Positions 43,998 to 52,813 of a stretch of 64,000 nt of DNA are shown piece after piece. Below the pieces are notes generated by a model, which worked only from the letters and a program-made list of their open reading frames with translations, had not been told where the DNA came from and searched no databases. The stretch covers positions 1 through 64,000 of the forward strand of contig NZ_JARZHG010000052.1 in assembly GCF_029946505.1 (NCBI RefSeq). The letters run 5' to 3'. Position 1 is the stretch's first letter. The number at the start of each line of letters is the position of its first letter. Origin of the DNA: Polyangium sp. y55x31 (lineage in GTDB: Bacteria; Myxococcota_A; Polyangia; Polyangiales; Polyangiaceae). A program made the position numbers and the translations under genes.

Positions 43998-45350
43998 ATG
44001 GGCATCGGAGAGCGCATGGATTCCGGGGAACAAGAACGCGACAAGGGGCCCGAGGCACCGAACGAAGCAGGGGCCCAGCCAAACCCCGCGATGGTCCCCT
44101 TCGCGCCGCCCGAGGCCCCGCTCGCGGAGGCGCCCGCGCCTTCGCCCTCCACGCACAGCCGCCTCGCGGACGCCGCGCTCGTGACGTTGCTCGTCGTCGG
44201 GTACGTCTCGCCGACCGTCGCGGCTCTCGTCGCGCTCTCCACGGGAGCCCGCGGCCTCGCGTTCGTCTGTTTCGGGATCGCGGCCGTCGGCGTGGGGCTC
44301 TGGGGCGTCATCAAGCTCTACCGTCGCACCCGAACGCACGGGCGCGGCGCGGCTCTGGCGTGGGCGGACGTCCTCGTCCTCAGCATCCTCCCCGCGTGGG
44401 GGCTGCTCTACAACCACATCGTCAACGCGACGTGCCAGGTGATGGAGTGCGAGGCGAGCGGCGAGGTCTTCCGCCCGCTCGCCGAGCCCGAGGTCTTCGG
44501 CCTGCTCGCGTTTCACCTCGTGACGGCGCTCGCGTACGTGGTCTCGCGGCGCAGGCGCGCGGCGTTGCACCCGCCGATGGCCGAGCTCCTCGTGCACGCG
44601 GGCATGCTCGCGGGGATGGCCATCCACGTGCTGCTCGCGGTGCATTTCGGCAAATGGGTGCTCATTGGCGTGGTGTTCCCGCCGGCCTTCTTGCCCTGTT
44701 TGTCCCCGGTCCTGACCGTGATCCTCTACGGCGCGGAGCTCCGCCACCGCCTGCGCCTGCGGGGCGCGGAGGCGCGGGCTCTCGGAAAGCCGCTCACCGT
44801 GTATCGCGAAGGCCCGGAGCAATCCTTCCTGCCCGAGAAGATCCACGCCCCGACGCTGCTTCGCGCCCTCGCCTTGTCGCCGGTCTTGCTCGGCGTGCAC
44901 GCCGTGATCCAGGCGGTTTGGCTGGGCCATGCGGCGGGCGCGCTCCAGGTCTTCACGCGGACGTGCGACTACACGCTCTCGCGGCTCCCGGTGGAGCTGA
45001 TCCCCGGCGATTGCCATTACCTCTGCACCGTGGCGGCGCGTGGCCATTCCTGGCTCGTGCGCCCGCTCCGGATGGGCCGGCGCGGCGGCGTGCCGATCCT
45101 GGTGAACCGTCAGCTCGCGGTGGCGAACGCGTTCGAGGATCTGCTTCACGAGCGCTGGCCCCGCTTCGGTCGTTTGGCACGACGAACGTACGATCTGCTC
45201 GCCCGGCCCGTGTGCAACTACCTGCGTCCCGCGTGGGTGTCGGACCTCGTGTACCTCTTGATGAAGCCGGCGGAGTGGGTGTTCTACCTCGTGCTCGTGC
45301 TCCTCGATCCGCGGTCGCCGGAGGCGCGGATCGATCGGATGTATCGGTGA
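43998..45350 (+). CDS. Multi-pass membrane protein, possibly DUF6688 family
   Basis: The 450-residue protein has a Pro/Ala-rich cytoplasmic N-terminus, then about six to seven hydrophobic segments (AALVTLLVVGYVSPTVAALVAL, GLLAFHLVTALAYVV, VLIGVVFPPAFLPCLSPVLTV). The C-terminal half is soluble-looking, with conserved-looking GDCHYLCTVAARGH and ILVNRQLAVANAFEDLL. Those segments resemble DUF6688 proteins as I remember them, which I cannot confirm here. No function is known. It is divergent from murA across 117 bases. An ATG at 44016 is an alternative start. Confidence 0.72.
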   Translation: MGIGERMDSGEQERDKGPEAPNEAGAQPNPAMVPFAPPEAPLAEAPAPSPSTHSRLADAALVTLLVVGYVSPTVAALVALSTGARGLAFVCFGIAAVGVGLWGVIKLYRRTRTHGRGAALAWADVLVLSILPAWGLLYNHIVNATCQVMECEASGEVFRPLAEPEVFGLLAFHLVTALAYVVSRRRRAALHPPMAELLVHAGMLAGMAIHVLLAVHFGKWVLIGVVFPPAFLPCLSPVLTVILYGAELRHRLRLRGAEARALGKPLTVYREGPEQSFLPEKIHAPTLLRALALSPVLLGVHAVIQAVWLGHAAGALQVFTRTCDYTLSRLPVELIPGDCHYLCTVAARGHSWLVRPLRMGRRGGVPILVNRQLAVANAFEDLLHERWPRFGRLARRTYDLLARPVCNYLRPAWVSDLVYLLMKPAEWVFYLVLVLLDPRSPEARIDRMYR

Positions 45351-45432
45351 TCCGTTTGGGGCGAAGAACCCCGGGGACCAACATCGACCCCTTTTCCCCG
45401 AGGTTTCACCTGGGCTAACCTACGCCCGCGTC

Positions 45433-46638
45433 ATGCCTTTCTTCTCTTCGCGTCTTGCCACGGGCCTCGCGCTCGCCGCGTCCCTCGTGGCGCGCTCGGC
45501 CGCGGCCGTCGAGCCTGATCCCGTGCCCTCGCTCGATCTGCGCGGGTACCATCCTTCCACCGATCCTGCGGCGGGCCTCTTCCTCGAACCTGTCTCCACG
45601 CCCGCGCACGGCGACTGGAACATCGCCGTCTACGGTTCGTACGCGTACAAACCAATCACGCTCCGGGATCCTGCGACGAACGAGCATGTGTTCGACGTCC
45701 TCACCCATCAGCTCACCGGCGACCTCGTCGCCAACATCGGCGCCCTCGGCCGCCTCTCCTTCGGCGCCGACTTGCCCTTCGCCCTGTACCAGAAGGGCGA
45801 CACCCCCGACTTCGACTCCGTCGCCACGCTCGGACCGACGAACATCCCCCAGCAGGCCCTCGGCGACCTCGCGTTCACCGGCAAGCTCGTCATCGTCAAA
45901 CCCACCGGCGGCGACCTCGGCGGGTTTGCCCTCGGCCTCCACGAGCGGTTCACCGTGCCCACCGGCGATCGCGGCTCCTTCCTCGGCGAAGGCGCGATCA
46001 CCAGCACCACGCGCCTGCTCGCCGAGTACCGCCTCCTCGTCCTCGGCTTCCACCTCGCCGCGGGCGTCAAGCTCCGCGCGGAGACCGAGCGTTTCGCCTG
46101 CGCCCACATCCCTCTCACCGATCCTTTAGGCTGCCGCCAGCGTGTCGGGCACGAGCTCCCCTTCTCGTTTGGCCTCTCCTTCCGGCCCCAGGCCCTCGGC
46201 ATCGACGAGGCCGGCCGTTTCACCGTGTTCCTCGAGACGAACGGGCACGTGCCGATCTACCCCCTGGAGCCTTTCCAGAACCGTACCCTCACCGCGTTCG
46301 AGGCGGCGCTCGGGGCGCGGGCGCAGCTCGGGGACTTTTCGGTCCTCGCCGGCGCGTCGCGCGGGTTTTTCGGCGGCGTCGGCACCGGACCTCTTCGCGT
46401 GATGCTCGGCATCGGCTGGGCCCCGCGCGTGCGCGACGTCGACGAGGACGGCGTGCCGGACGAGGCCGACCAGTGCCGCGAGCTCGCCGAGGACAAGGAC
46501 GGCTTCGAGGACCACGACGGCTGCCCCGACGGCGACAACGACGACGACGGCGTGCCGGACAACGAAGACAAGTGCCCCAAGACCAAAGAAGACGAGGACG
46601 GCAAGGACGACGACGACGGCTGCCCCGAGCCCGAGTGA
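45433..46638 (+). CDS. Outer-membrane beta-barrel with calcium-binding tail
   Basis: The 401-residue protein has a signal peptide (GLALAASLVARSAAA), a roughly 290-residue region of alternating strands ending in aromatic residues like an outer-membrane barrel, and a C-terminal tail of thrombospondin type 3 repeats. These repeats (DVDEDGVPDEADQC, DKDGFEDHDGCPDGDNDDDG) bind calcium. In related proteins an OmpA peptidoglycan-binding domain usually follows such repeats. Here the gene stops right after them, so the OmpA domain is absent. The frame does not resume downstream, so this looks like a natural short form rather than a recent frameshift. Confidence 0.75.
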   Translation: MPFFSSRLATGLALAASLVARSAAAVEPDPVPSLDLRGYHPSTDPAAGLFLEPVSTPAHGDWNIAVYGSYAYKPITLRDPATNEHVFDVLTHQLTGDLVANIGALGRLSFGADLPFALYQKGDTPDFDSVATLGPTNIPQQALGDLAFTGKLVIVKPTGGDLGGFALGLHERFTVPTGDRGSFLGEGAITSTTRLLAEYRLLVLGFHLAAGVKLRAETERFACAHIPLTDPLGCRQRVGHELPFSFGLSFRPQALGIDEAGRFTVFLETNGHVPIYPLEPFQNRTLTAFEAALGARAQLGDFSVLAGASRGFFGGVGTGPLRVMLGIGWAPRVRDVDEDGVPDEADQCRELAEDKDGFEDHDGCPDGDNDDDGVPDNEDKCPKTKEDEDGKDDDDGCPEPE

Positions 46639-46751
46639 TGTGAGTGTCCCTTGGACGGAATAAATCCTGACCGAAGGAATCCGTTGGGGTCGATGACGTA
46701 AGGTGGTTGACGAGCGCGGGGTTCGCGTAGGATGGTGGGTGGTCTGCCTCG

Positions 46752-47144
46752 ATGGCGCAACACCGCTTCCAACTCACGATGACTCCGCCCGATCGGGTGA
46801 CGATCGAGATCGGCGGTGCGCTCGGGGATCTGATCGCGGAGGAGCTCACGGCGAAGACCGTGGACGCGCTCGCGAGCCAGGCGAGCACGAAGCTCGTGCT
46901 CATCGACATCCGCGGGCTCACGGATTTCACGGTGATGGCGCGCGTCGGCCTCGGCACGTGCCAGAAGCTCCTCCGGCGGCGGCAGATCCGGACGGCGTGG
47001 CTCGTCTCGACGCCGCGGCAACACGGGCTCGCGACGCTCGTCGCGCACAGCGCCGCCGACGACGGGGCGGGCGTGTTTCAGACGCTCGCGCAGATCGAGG
47101 CGTGGTTCGCTTCGAGCGAGGGGCGACCGTCTGGGCGTGGCTGA
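46752..47144 (+). CDS. Small STAS-like protein
   Basis: The 130-residue product has the alternating alpha/beta pattern of STAS or SpoIIAA-like folds (TKLVLIDIRGLTDFT, IRTAWLVSTPRQHGLATLVAHSA). No phosphorylatable Ser or Thr in the canonical DSS position is obvious. It may bind a small molecule or a partner in a regulatory switch, like the gene at 56231 that shares this pattern. It stands alone and converges on the radical SAM gene. Confidence 0.6.
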   Translation: MAQHRFQLTMTPPDRVTIEIGGALGDLIAEELTAKTVDALASQASTKLVLIDIRGLTDFTVMARVGLGTCQKLLRRRQIRTAWLVSTPRQHGLATLVAHSAADDGAGVFQTLAQIEAWFASSEGRPSGRG

Positions 47145-47198
47145 ACGAGGGTTCGGCGCCGACCATGTTCGGCGGGCGGCGCCTTCGGCGGAAAGGGC

Positions 47199-49067
47199 CT
47201 AGGACGACACGATCGGCAAGCGGACGGCCTTCTTCCGCTCCTGCTTGGCGAGCTCGTGCTCCTTCACGGTGATGGAGTTCTCGAATTCGGGCAGGGCGAG
47301 GTCCTTGTTTTTCGCGTAGATCGGGTGCCTGCCGTATTTGCGGTACCACTCGGCGACCGTGGCGTTCGCCTTGATCTTTTCGAGCACGTTGCGCCAGCCG
47401 ACGCCCGTGTTGTAGGCGCAGAAGCTGATCTCGCCCATCTGCGTGCCGTAGGGGATGATGCACATCTCCGTCCGGCGGAAATCGTAATTGAAGAGGTCCT
47501 GGAACCACATGCCGGCGACGAAGAGCACGCGCCACTCGTATTCCTTCGCGTCGTTCTCGCCCGCGTGCGCCGCGCCCGTCTGGCTCATGAACTGCTTCAC
47601 GAGCGTCTTCACGTCGAACCCGGGCGGCGCCTTCTCCGGCTTGTAATGGCGGAGGATGCTCGTGAGCACCTGCGCCTTCGTCCATTTCGAGCCCCGGCCC
47701 GCGTCGAAGATCGTCCGGAAATCGCGCAGGATGCCCTCCATGTCGAGGAACTCGAGCAAGGGGACCATCTGCTTCGTCTTCTTGTTGACGAAGAGCACGG
47801 TGCCGATGCCGCAGTTCGGGTGACACCCGCAATTGAGCTGGCCGAAATCCTTGTCCGGTCCGTCGAGCAGATCGACGACGTCGCCGAACGGCGAGAGCGC
47901 CGAGAGCGGGAACCAATCGCGCAATGGCTCGGTGACGCCGGTCTGCGCCTTCACGTCGCGCGCGAGGTGGCTCAGCGTGTATCTTTGCTTTTCGCGCAGC
48001 TCGTCGGAGATGTCCTCGTCGCGGCCGGTGAAGCTCACGGGCTGGAAGCTCACGACCGTGACCTTGTCGGCGTTCTCGATCGCGAACTCGATGATCGGGC
48101 CGACCATGTCGTTGTTCACGCCATTGACGACGGTCACGACCAGGATGACGTCGATGCCCGCCGCCGCGAGCTCCTCGATCGCGCGGAGCTTCACGTCGTA
48201 GAGGTTCGCGATCTTGCGGTGGCTGTTCGCCTCGTTCGTGACCCCGTCGAACTGGAGGTAGGCCATGCGCAGGCCCGCCTCCTTGCATTGCTTGGCGAAG
48301 CCGGGCTCCTGCGCGAAGCGCAGGCCATTCGTCGCGCATTGCACGGCGAAATAGCCCTTCTTGCGGGCATAACGGATCGCGTCGAGGAAATGGGGCGAGA
48401 GCGTGGGCTCGCCGCCCGAGAACTGGATCGACATCTGCCGCCTCGGCCGCACTTCGGCCGCGTCGTCCAGGATCTGCGTGATCTCCTCCCAGGAGAGCTC
48501 GTGCACGTAGCCGACCTGATTCGCGTCCATGAAGCACGGGTCGCACATCATGTTGCAGCGATTCGTGAGGTCGACCGTGAGCACCGCGCCGCGGCCGTAC
48601 TTGATCGAGCTCGATCCGTGCTGGTGGATGCGATCGGGCGTCATCACCACGTCGCGGCCCTGGAAGAGGCTCTCGATCCGCGCGAGGAATTTCGGATCGA
48701 TCGAGATGACGTCGCTCACGCGGCCGTGCTTCGGGCACTCCTTCTCCATCCGGATCTGGCCGTCGCGCTCGACGATGTGCGCCTTGATCTCTCCGGGGTT
48801 GTCCGAGACGAGCTTCGTCCAGTCCGCGTCGCCGCGCAGGATCTCGGCGCGCGCTTCCTTGACGCACGTGGGGCACAAGCTGTCCGTCACCCGAGGCCAG
48901 CCGAGCGGCGGCTTCGTCCGCTCCTTGCCGCGCGGGATGGGGCGATCGCTCCATCGAGGCTTGAACGGCAGGGCCTCCGGGCCGAGCGTGTTCAGCGTCT
49001 GCATCACCGGCCAGACCCGATTCGCGGAGGCCGTGACGAATTTCTCCAGATGACGCACGGACAACAT
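47199..49067 (-). CDS. Radical SAM enzyme resembling tetraether/membrane-spanning lipid synthases
   Basis: The 622-residue protein has several metal-site motifs in order. An N-terminal rubredoxin-like site has Cys65, Cys68 and Cys111 (CPTC, then ECPKHG). The radical SAM cluster motif is CNMMCDPC (Cys171, Cys175, Cys178), followed by FSGGEP for SAM binding. A Cys group near 405-415 (NCGCHPNCG) and further Cys near 535-550 (MCIIPYG, SFCAYN) are possible extra clusters. This plan fits the MJ0619-like family that includes archaeal tetraether lipid synthase (Tes) and bacterial membrane-spanning lipid synthases, which join alkyl chain ends. GAGGAGG precedes the ATG. The assignment is at family level only; the substrate is inferred. 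Confidence 0.8.
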   Translation of the reverse strand: MLSVRHLEKFVTASANRVWPVMQTLNTLGPEALPFKPRWSDRPIPRGKERTKPPLGWPRVTDSLCPTCVKEARAEILRGDADWTKLVSDNPGEIKAHIVERDGQIRMEKECPKHGRVSDVISIDPKFLARIESLFQGRDVVMTPDRIHQHGSSSIKYGRGAVLTVDLTNRCNMMCDPCFMDANQVGYVHELSWEEITQILDDAAEVRPRRQMSIQFSGGEPTLSPHFLDAIRYARKKGYFAVQCATNGLRFAQEPGFAKQCKEAGLRMAYLQFDGVTNEANSHRKIANLYDVKLRAIEELAAAGIDVILVVTVVNGVNNDMVGPIIEFAIENADKVTVVSFQPVSFTGRDEDISDELREKQRYTLSHLARDVKAQTGVTEPLRDWFPLSALSPFGDVVDLLDGPDKDFGQLNCGCHPNCGIGTVLFVNKKTKQMVPLLEFLDMEGILRDFRTIFDAGRGSKWTKAQVLTSILRHYKPEKAPPGFDVKTLVKQFMSQTGAAHAGENDAKEYEWRVLFVAGMWFQDLFNYDFRRTEMCIIPYGTQMGEISFCAYNTGVGWRNVLEKIKANATVAEWYRKYGRHPIYAKNKDLALPEFENSITVKEHELAKQERKKAVRLPIVSS

Positions 49068-49982
49068 CGTTGCTGCTTTCCTCCTCGGTCCCCCCGACGG
49101 GTGACGTAACGTAGTTGCTGGCCGCCGGGCCGACCAGCAATTTCGTTCCGTTCTGACGATACGGAAAACTGCGTGGTCGTGACGGAGACGGGGGTTCGCG
49201 CTCACGGCGACACGGCGAGATGGGTCTTGACAGGGACGCGGGGCCCGGCGCGGCGGGTCGCGGATCGCTCGGTCGCCCCGGCGTCGGTCTCGTGGAACGG
49301 TTGGGCGCGACGCGCGGAGCCTGCGCGAGCGGAGGCCCATGGCGACGCGGGCGAGGGGGCGTCACCGCCCGCAGGAACGCCACGGATCGCGGCGGAAACT
49401 GCGCTGCCGACCGACCCGGTGAGGGGCGTGGCTCCGTGTTGTGATCTGGCACGTGGATCGGAGGTGATCCAGGGGGGTGCGCCGGGAGTGTGCGTCCGGG
49501 CGCGAAATGGGGATCGAATCCGCGGCGAAACACGGCGAAGCGCGACGCGCCGATATCGTTGGTCCATCCGTACGAGAGGATCTCCTGCGTTTGACTGGAT
49601 CGAAAAGGGATCGGTTTCTCGCGCGTTTCGCTGTCAAATTGTTTGTCTCGGCGCGCCGGGATCGTACGAATTCGTTACGCTCCCGTGAACGGGCGAAAAT
49701 CTGTTGCTCCCGAGGATCGACCGGCCGTATCTGTAGAACACCGGCGGGCGGCCGATGACCGCAGCCGGGGCTCGCGACTCTTTGGCTCGAGGGTCTGCGT
49801 CTCGCTGCTTTGCCGTGATTCGCGGGCGTGGTCCCACGCGACGGCGACGTGTGTCGTGCGTGGGCGCCATGAATCGTTCTTTTCGGCCAAGCGGCGTATC
49901 TCGACCCGCGTACCTCGTTCTTGCGGTGCTCCGGTGGTTATTCCGTTTTCGGCGGCCGGCGGCATCCAAAAGGAGTCTTCCC
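49068..49982. other. Long intergenic region upstream of the DUF2589 operon
   Basis: I see no gene with sound codon bias in these 915 bases, although several chance frames are open on both strands. The part from about 49500 to 49720 is visibly richer in A and T than the surroundings (for example AAATTGTTTGTCTCG near 49637) and may hold the operon promoter. A TGGCACG near 49447 lacks a proper -12 box. A good ribosome site (AAAAGGAG) ends the region, before 49983. Confidence 0.55.
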
Positions 49983-50618
49983 ATGAGCGACAACGGTACA
50001 GGTACCGGTTCGAATAACAACGGCGATCAAGCAGCCGCAACGCAGCTCCTCAGCCAGATCCCCTTCGGGGCGATCATCGGCGGCCCGCTCGTCGCCGGCG
50101 TCGAAGCGCAGACCTTGGCGGCGAACGCCACGCTGAAGTACGTGCTGGGTGTCCTCTTTGGCCTGGACAAGGACGGCAACCCCAACGGGTCGGACGGCAA
50201 GGCCCCGACTGCCGTGATGTCCGTCACGTTCACGTTTTCGAGGGGCGCCGATACGGCGCAGCTCACGGTGCCGCTCCTGACCCTGGTGCCGATTCCGTAC
50301 CTGCTGGTCGAGACGATGGACATCAACTTCAAGGCGGCCATCAATGCCACGTCGAGCTTCGAAGCGAAGCAGAGCACGGAGAACCAGACGGGAGGCGAGA
50401 CCAGCGGATCCTTCGGCTTCCTCTTCGACAAGGTCAATTTCAAAGGGAGCTACTCGAGCAAGTCGGACTCGAGCTCGACGAGGGATTCGAAGTACTCCGT
50501 CGAGTACACGGTCAACGTCAACGTGCACGCCACGGGGCACGACATGCCTGCGGGCACCTCGAAGGTGCTCAACATGCTGAACGACGCCATCAAGGCGGTG
50601 CCCGGGAAGACGACGTGA
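49983..50618 (+). CDS. DUF2589-family protein A
   Basis: The 211-residue protein starts with a polar Gly/Asn/Thr stretch. A hydrophobic segment follows (IPFGAIIGGPLVAGVEAQTLAANATLKYVLGVLFGL), then the DUF2589 core TVPLLTLVPIPYLLVETMDINFKAAI and a Ser/Lys-rich region (about 150-170). It ends with the family-like DMPAGTSKVLNMLNDAI. No signal peptide is present, so it is probably cytoplasmic or membrane-associated. DUF2589 has no known function that I can state. It is the first gene of a tight five-gene set and shares its core with the third gene. Confidence 0.85.
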   Translation: MSDNGTGTGSNNNGDQAAATQLLSQIPFGAIIGGPLVAGVEAQTLAANATLKYVLGVLFGLDKDGNPNGSDGKAPTAVMSVTFTFSRGADTAQLTVPLLTLVPIPYLLVETMDINFKAAINATSSFEAKQSTENQTGGETSGSFGFLFDKVNFKGSYSSKSDSSSTRDSKYSVEYTVNVNVHATGHDMPAGTSKVLNMLNDAIKAVPGKTT

Positions 50619-50674
50619 GCTGAACGAGGGCGATGGCCGCGATCTCCACCTGTTGCGGTTCGGGGTGAGCGTCG

Positions 50675-50965
50675 ATGCAGGAGCGAGTCGAGCGGATGGT
50701 CACCGCAGTGCTCGATGAAATCGAGCGAGGGCTCGCGCTCGCTCGCGTGCCTGCGCGCGAGCTCTCCGGCGCGCAGCAGGTGGAGCGTTTTCATTCGAGC
50801 CTGCGCCCGACCCACGTCGTGTGCACGTTCGAATGGCCGATCGCGGCGCAGGATCGAGCGGAGCCGGGGCCGCTCATGGTCGTGAAGATATCCATCGAGA
50901 TCGACGCGTCGGGCGTGCCGCGGCTCCACGGGGTCACGGCCGAAGCGCCACACGCGAGCGTGTAG
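50675..50965 (+). CDS. Small hypothetical protein of the DUF2589 operon
   Basis: This 96-residue product begins with a helix rich in Arg and Glu (MVTAVLDEIERGLALARVPAREL) and continues as probable beta strands (THVVCTFEW, LMVVKISIEIDASGVPRL). No signal or membrane segment and no recognised family. GGGGTGAG precedes the ATG. The next gene starts nine bases after its stop codon, so cotranslation in the operon is very likely. The beta-rich second half could pair with the DUF2589 partners, but this is inference. Confidence 0.65.
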   Translation: MQERVERMVTAVLDEIERGLALARVPARELSGAQQVERFHSSLRPTHVVCTFEWPIAAQDRAEPGPLMVVKISIEIDASGVPRLHGVTAEAPHASV

Positions 50966-50974
50966 GAGTCCGTC

Positions 50975-51475
50975 ATGCCGGAGAACACCGTTTCTCAGAT
51001 CCCGTTGAGTCAGCTCGTGGGGAGCCTCGTCCGCGACATCGTCGACGCGGATGGAATGGCCGCCAAGGCCACGTCGGACTTCATCCAGAGTGTGGGGTTC
51101 GACGAGAAGGGCGAGCTGCGCACGGTGCAATTCAGCTACCAGCAGGTCGTGCCGGGCGTGGGCGTCAAGCGATACACCGTCTCCGTGCCGCTCTTGACGC
51201 TCGTGCCGATCCCCATTCTCGGCATCGACAAGGCGGAGATCTCGTTCACGACGAAGATCGTGGAGATGAGCCAGGGGGATTCGCAAGCGCCGAAGCTGCT
51301 CGCGAGGATCGCGGCGGACGCGCAGCCGAAGAGCGACGCCGCGTCCGAGACGACCAACATCAAGTTCTCGCTGACGATGTCGCGCTGCGACGTACCCGCG
51401 GGGCTCACGGGCATCTTCGGGCTGCTCGGCAACAGCATCCAGGTCACCGGTGTGCCTGCCGGCAAGCCTGAATAA
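50975..51475 (+). CDS. DUF2589-family protein B
   Basis: The 166-residue protein carries the same core as protein A (SVPLLTLVPIPILGIDKAEISF, near residue 70) and a related ending (CDVPAGLTGIFGLLGNSIQVT). It lacks the Gly/Asn-rich start and the Ser/Lys region of A, so it is a shorter paralogue. It has no signal peptide. TAGGAG precedes the ATG. Two unequal DUF2589 proteins in one operon suggest a hetero-oligomer. The function is unknown. Confidence 0.85.
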   Translation: MPENTVSQIPLSQLVGSLVRDIVDADGMAAKATSDFIQSVGFDEKGELRTVQFSYQQVVPGVGVKRYTVSVPLLTLVPIPILGIDKAEISFTTKIVEMSQGDSQAPKLLARIAADAQPKSDAASETTNIKFSLTMSRCDVPAGLTGIFGLLGNSIQVTGVPAGKPE

Positions 51476-51519
51476 CGCAATCGCACGAACCAGGACCATC
51501 GAGCAAGGAGAGGATCGTC

Positions 51520-51768
51520 ATGCTGCAAGGGTTGAAGGCTCAGTCCGACAATCATGGTTTCCCGTGCCCGTGCTGCAATTTCAAGATCAAGGCGACGATC
51601 GAGCAGATCCTGACCGGCAGCTCCATTTTTTGCGCGGGCTGTGGCCTGCAGCTCGACATCGATCGGCAGGGCTCGGCGCAGGCGATCGACGCGCTGAAGA
51701 CGCTGAACGAGGCCGTCGCGCAGGCCGAGGACCAGATGGCAAAGGCGAAGAAGCCCGGGGCGAGGTGA
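51520..51768 (+). CDS. Small zinc-ribbon protein
   Basis: The 82-residue product has CPCC near residue 16 and CAGC near 38, the spacing of a zinc ribbon, followed by a helical tail (IDALKTLNEAVAQAEDQM). The order of Cys pairs, strands and helix suggests a structural zinc site used for protein or nucleic-acid binding. AAGGAGAGG precedes the ATG. It sits between DUF2589 protein B and the last gene of the set, with gaps of 44 and 3 bases. Confidence 0.75.
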   Translation: MLQGLKAQSDNHGFPCPCCNFKIKATIEQILTGSSIFCAGCGLQLDIDRQGSAQAIDALKTLNEAVAQAEDQMAKAKKPGAR

Positions 51769-51771
51769 GCG

Positions 51772-52755
51772 ATGCCCACGCTCGTCGACCTCATCAAGGG
51801 TGAAAGCAAGAGGAGCGACAAGGACAAGATCTTTGGCCCGGACTTCCAGACGCCAGCCGATTGGTCCAGGTACTTGAAGGATCGGTTCGGGGAAGGAAGT
51901 GAACCCGTGAGCGCGCTCCTCCGGTCGGGGGTGGACCGCGACGGGTTTCAGGCCCTGTACGTCGCGTGCTGGATTCATCAGCCCCTCGAGAAGGGCTCGT
52001 ACATGATCGAGCTCGAGAATCCGGGGCAGGTGAGACAAGGGTACGACGCGCTGCCGGGCCGCTGGTCCAGCCATCTCAGCGAGCATGGCAAGACCGCGGG
52101 AGACGGCTGGCAATTCCTCAAGGGATACAAGGAGCTCCTCGTCCAGCTCGAGAGCGTCGCATCGGCCTCGTCGGCTCTGTTCCTGAAGAGCGAAGGACAC
52201 CCCGCCATTTCGGTGAAGCACATGCTGAGCTTCTTCACCAAGATGTTCACCGGAGCGGGCAATACCGCCAGCAAGTCCTTGCAGGCGCAGGGGAAGGACC
52301 CCGGAAGCGTGGTCGAGCCGCGCGCGGCCGAGAATTACAGCAAGTCGTACAAGAAGGTCCTCGCGGCGGTGGGCTTGCAACCGAAGGCGACCATGAACAC
52401 GGTCCCGACCGTCGCGTCCGCGATGTGGAAGTACCTCGCCGCGCGCGGGAGCAATACCCTCACCGCGTATTCGAATGCCGGCGGGCCGAGGGACGATTCC
52501 CGTGTGGCGAACCTCCGGGGCGTGAAGCTCGCCGAATGCCTGGACAAGCTTCGCGGCGCTGCGACGAGCGACCTCGGGCCCAAGGACAAGCTGCGCGTGG
52601 CCGTGCTCGAGGCCAAGAAGGATCTCGACACGATCATCGCGAACCTGAAGACCGATCCCGCAGGGACCCAGCGCGTCTTCGCCGAGGTCAAGGTGACGCC
52701 GAGGCAGCTCGACGAAAGCCTCCGCGACTTCCGGGCCGCGCTCGCTCGGGCCTAG
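51772..52755 (+). CDS. Unrecognised 327-residue protein, last gene of the DUF2589 operon
   Basis: The sequence starts with a polar region rich in Lys, Asp and Ser. It continues with mainly helical segments (LLVQLESVASASSALFLKSEG, HMLSFFTKMFTGAGNTASKSL) and ends with a long charged helix (AVLEAKKDLDTIIANLK). The segment KHMLSFFTKMFTGAG could be amphipathic. No catalytic motif, signal or certain membrane helix is seen. GAGGTGAG precedes the ATG by a few bases. I do not recognise it. With the DUF2589 genes it forms the least explained unit in the window. Confidence 0.72.
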   Translation: MPTLVDLIKGESKRSDKDKIFGPDFQTPADWSRYLKDRFGEGSEPVSALLRSGVDRDGFQALYVACWIHQPLEKGSYMIELENPGQVRQGYDALPGRWSSHLSEHGKTAGDGWQFLKGYKELLVQLESVASASSALFLKSEGHPAISVKHMLSFFTKMFTGAGNTASKSLQAQGKDPGSVVEPRAAENYSKSYKKVLAAVGLQPKATMNTVPTVASAMWKYLAARGSNTLTAYSNAGGPRDDSRVANLRGVKLAECLDKLRGAATSDLGPKDKLRVAVLEAKKDLDTIIANLKTDPAGTQRVFAEVKVTPRQLDESLRDFRAALARA

Positions 52756-52813
52756 AACCCCCCGAGGATGAGGCGTGACAACCCGCCTCCCGTCGTCGAT
52801 AGTTGCCCCCGTC

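Noticed and set aside
45356-45400. TTGGGGCGAAG near 45356 as another copy of the palindromic element
   Set aside because: Only one arm is present. No matching GCCCCAA arm with the 3 by 3 loop follows, so it is not counted.
49447-49462. TGGCACG followed by TCGGA as a sigma-54 promoter before the DUF2589 operon
   Set aside because: The -12 element lacks the invariant GC at the required spacing and the site is over 500 bases from the gene.
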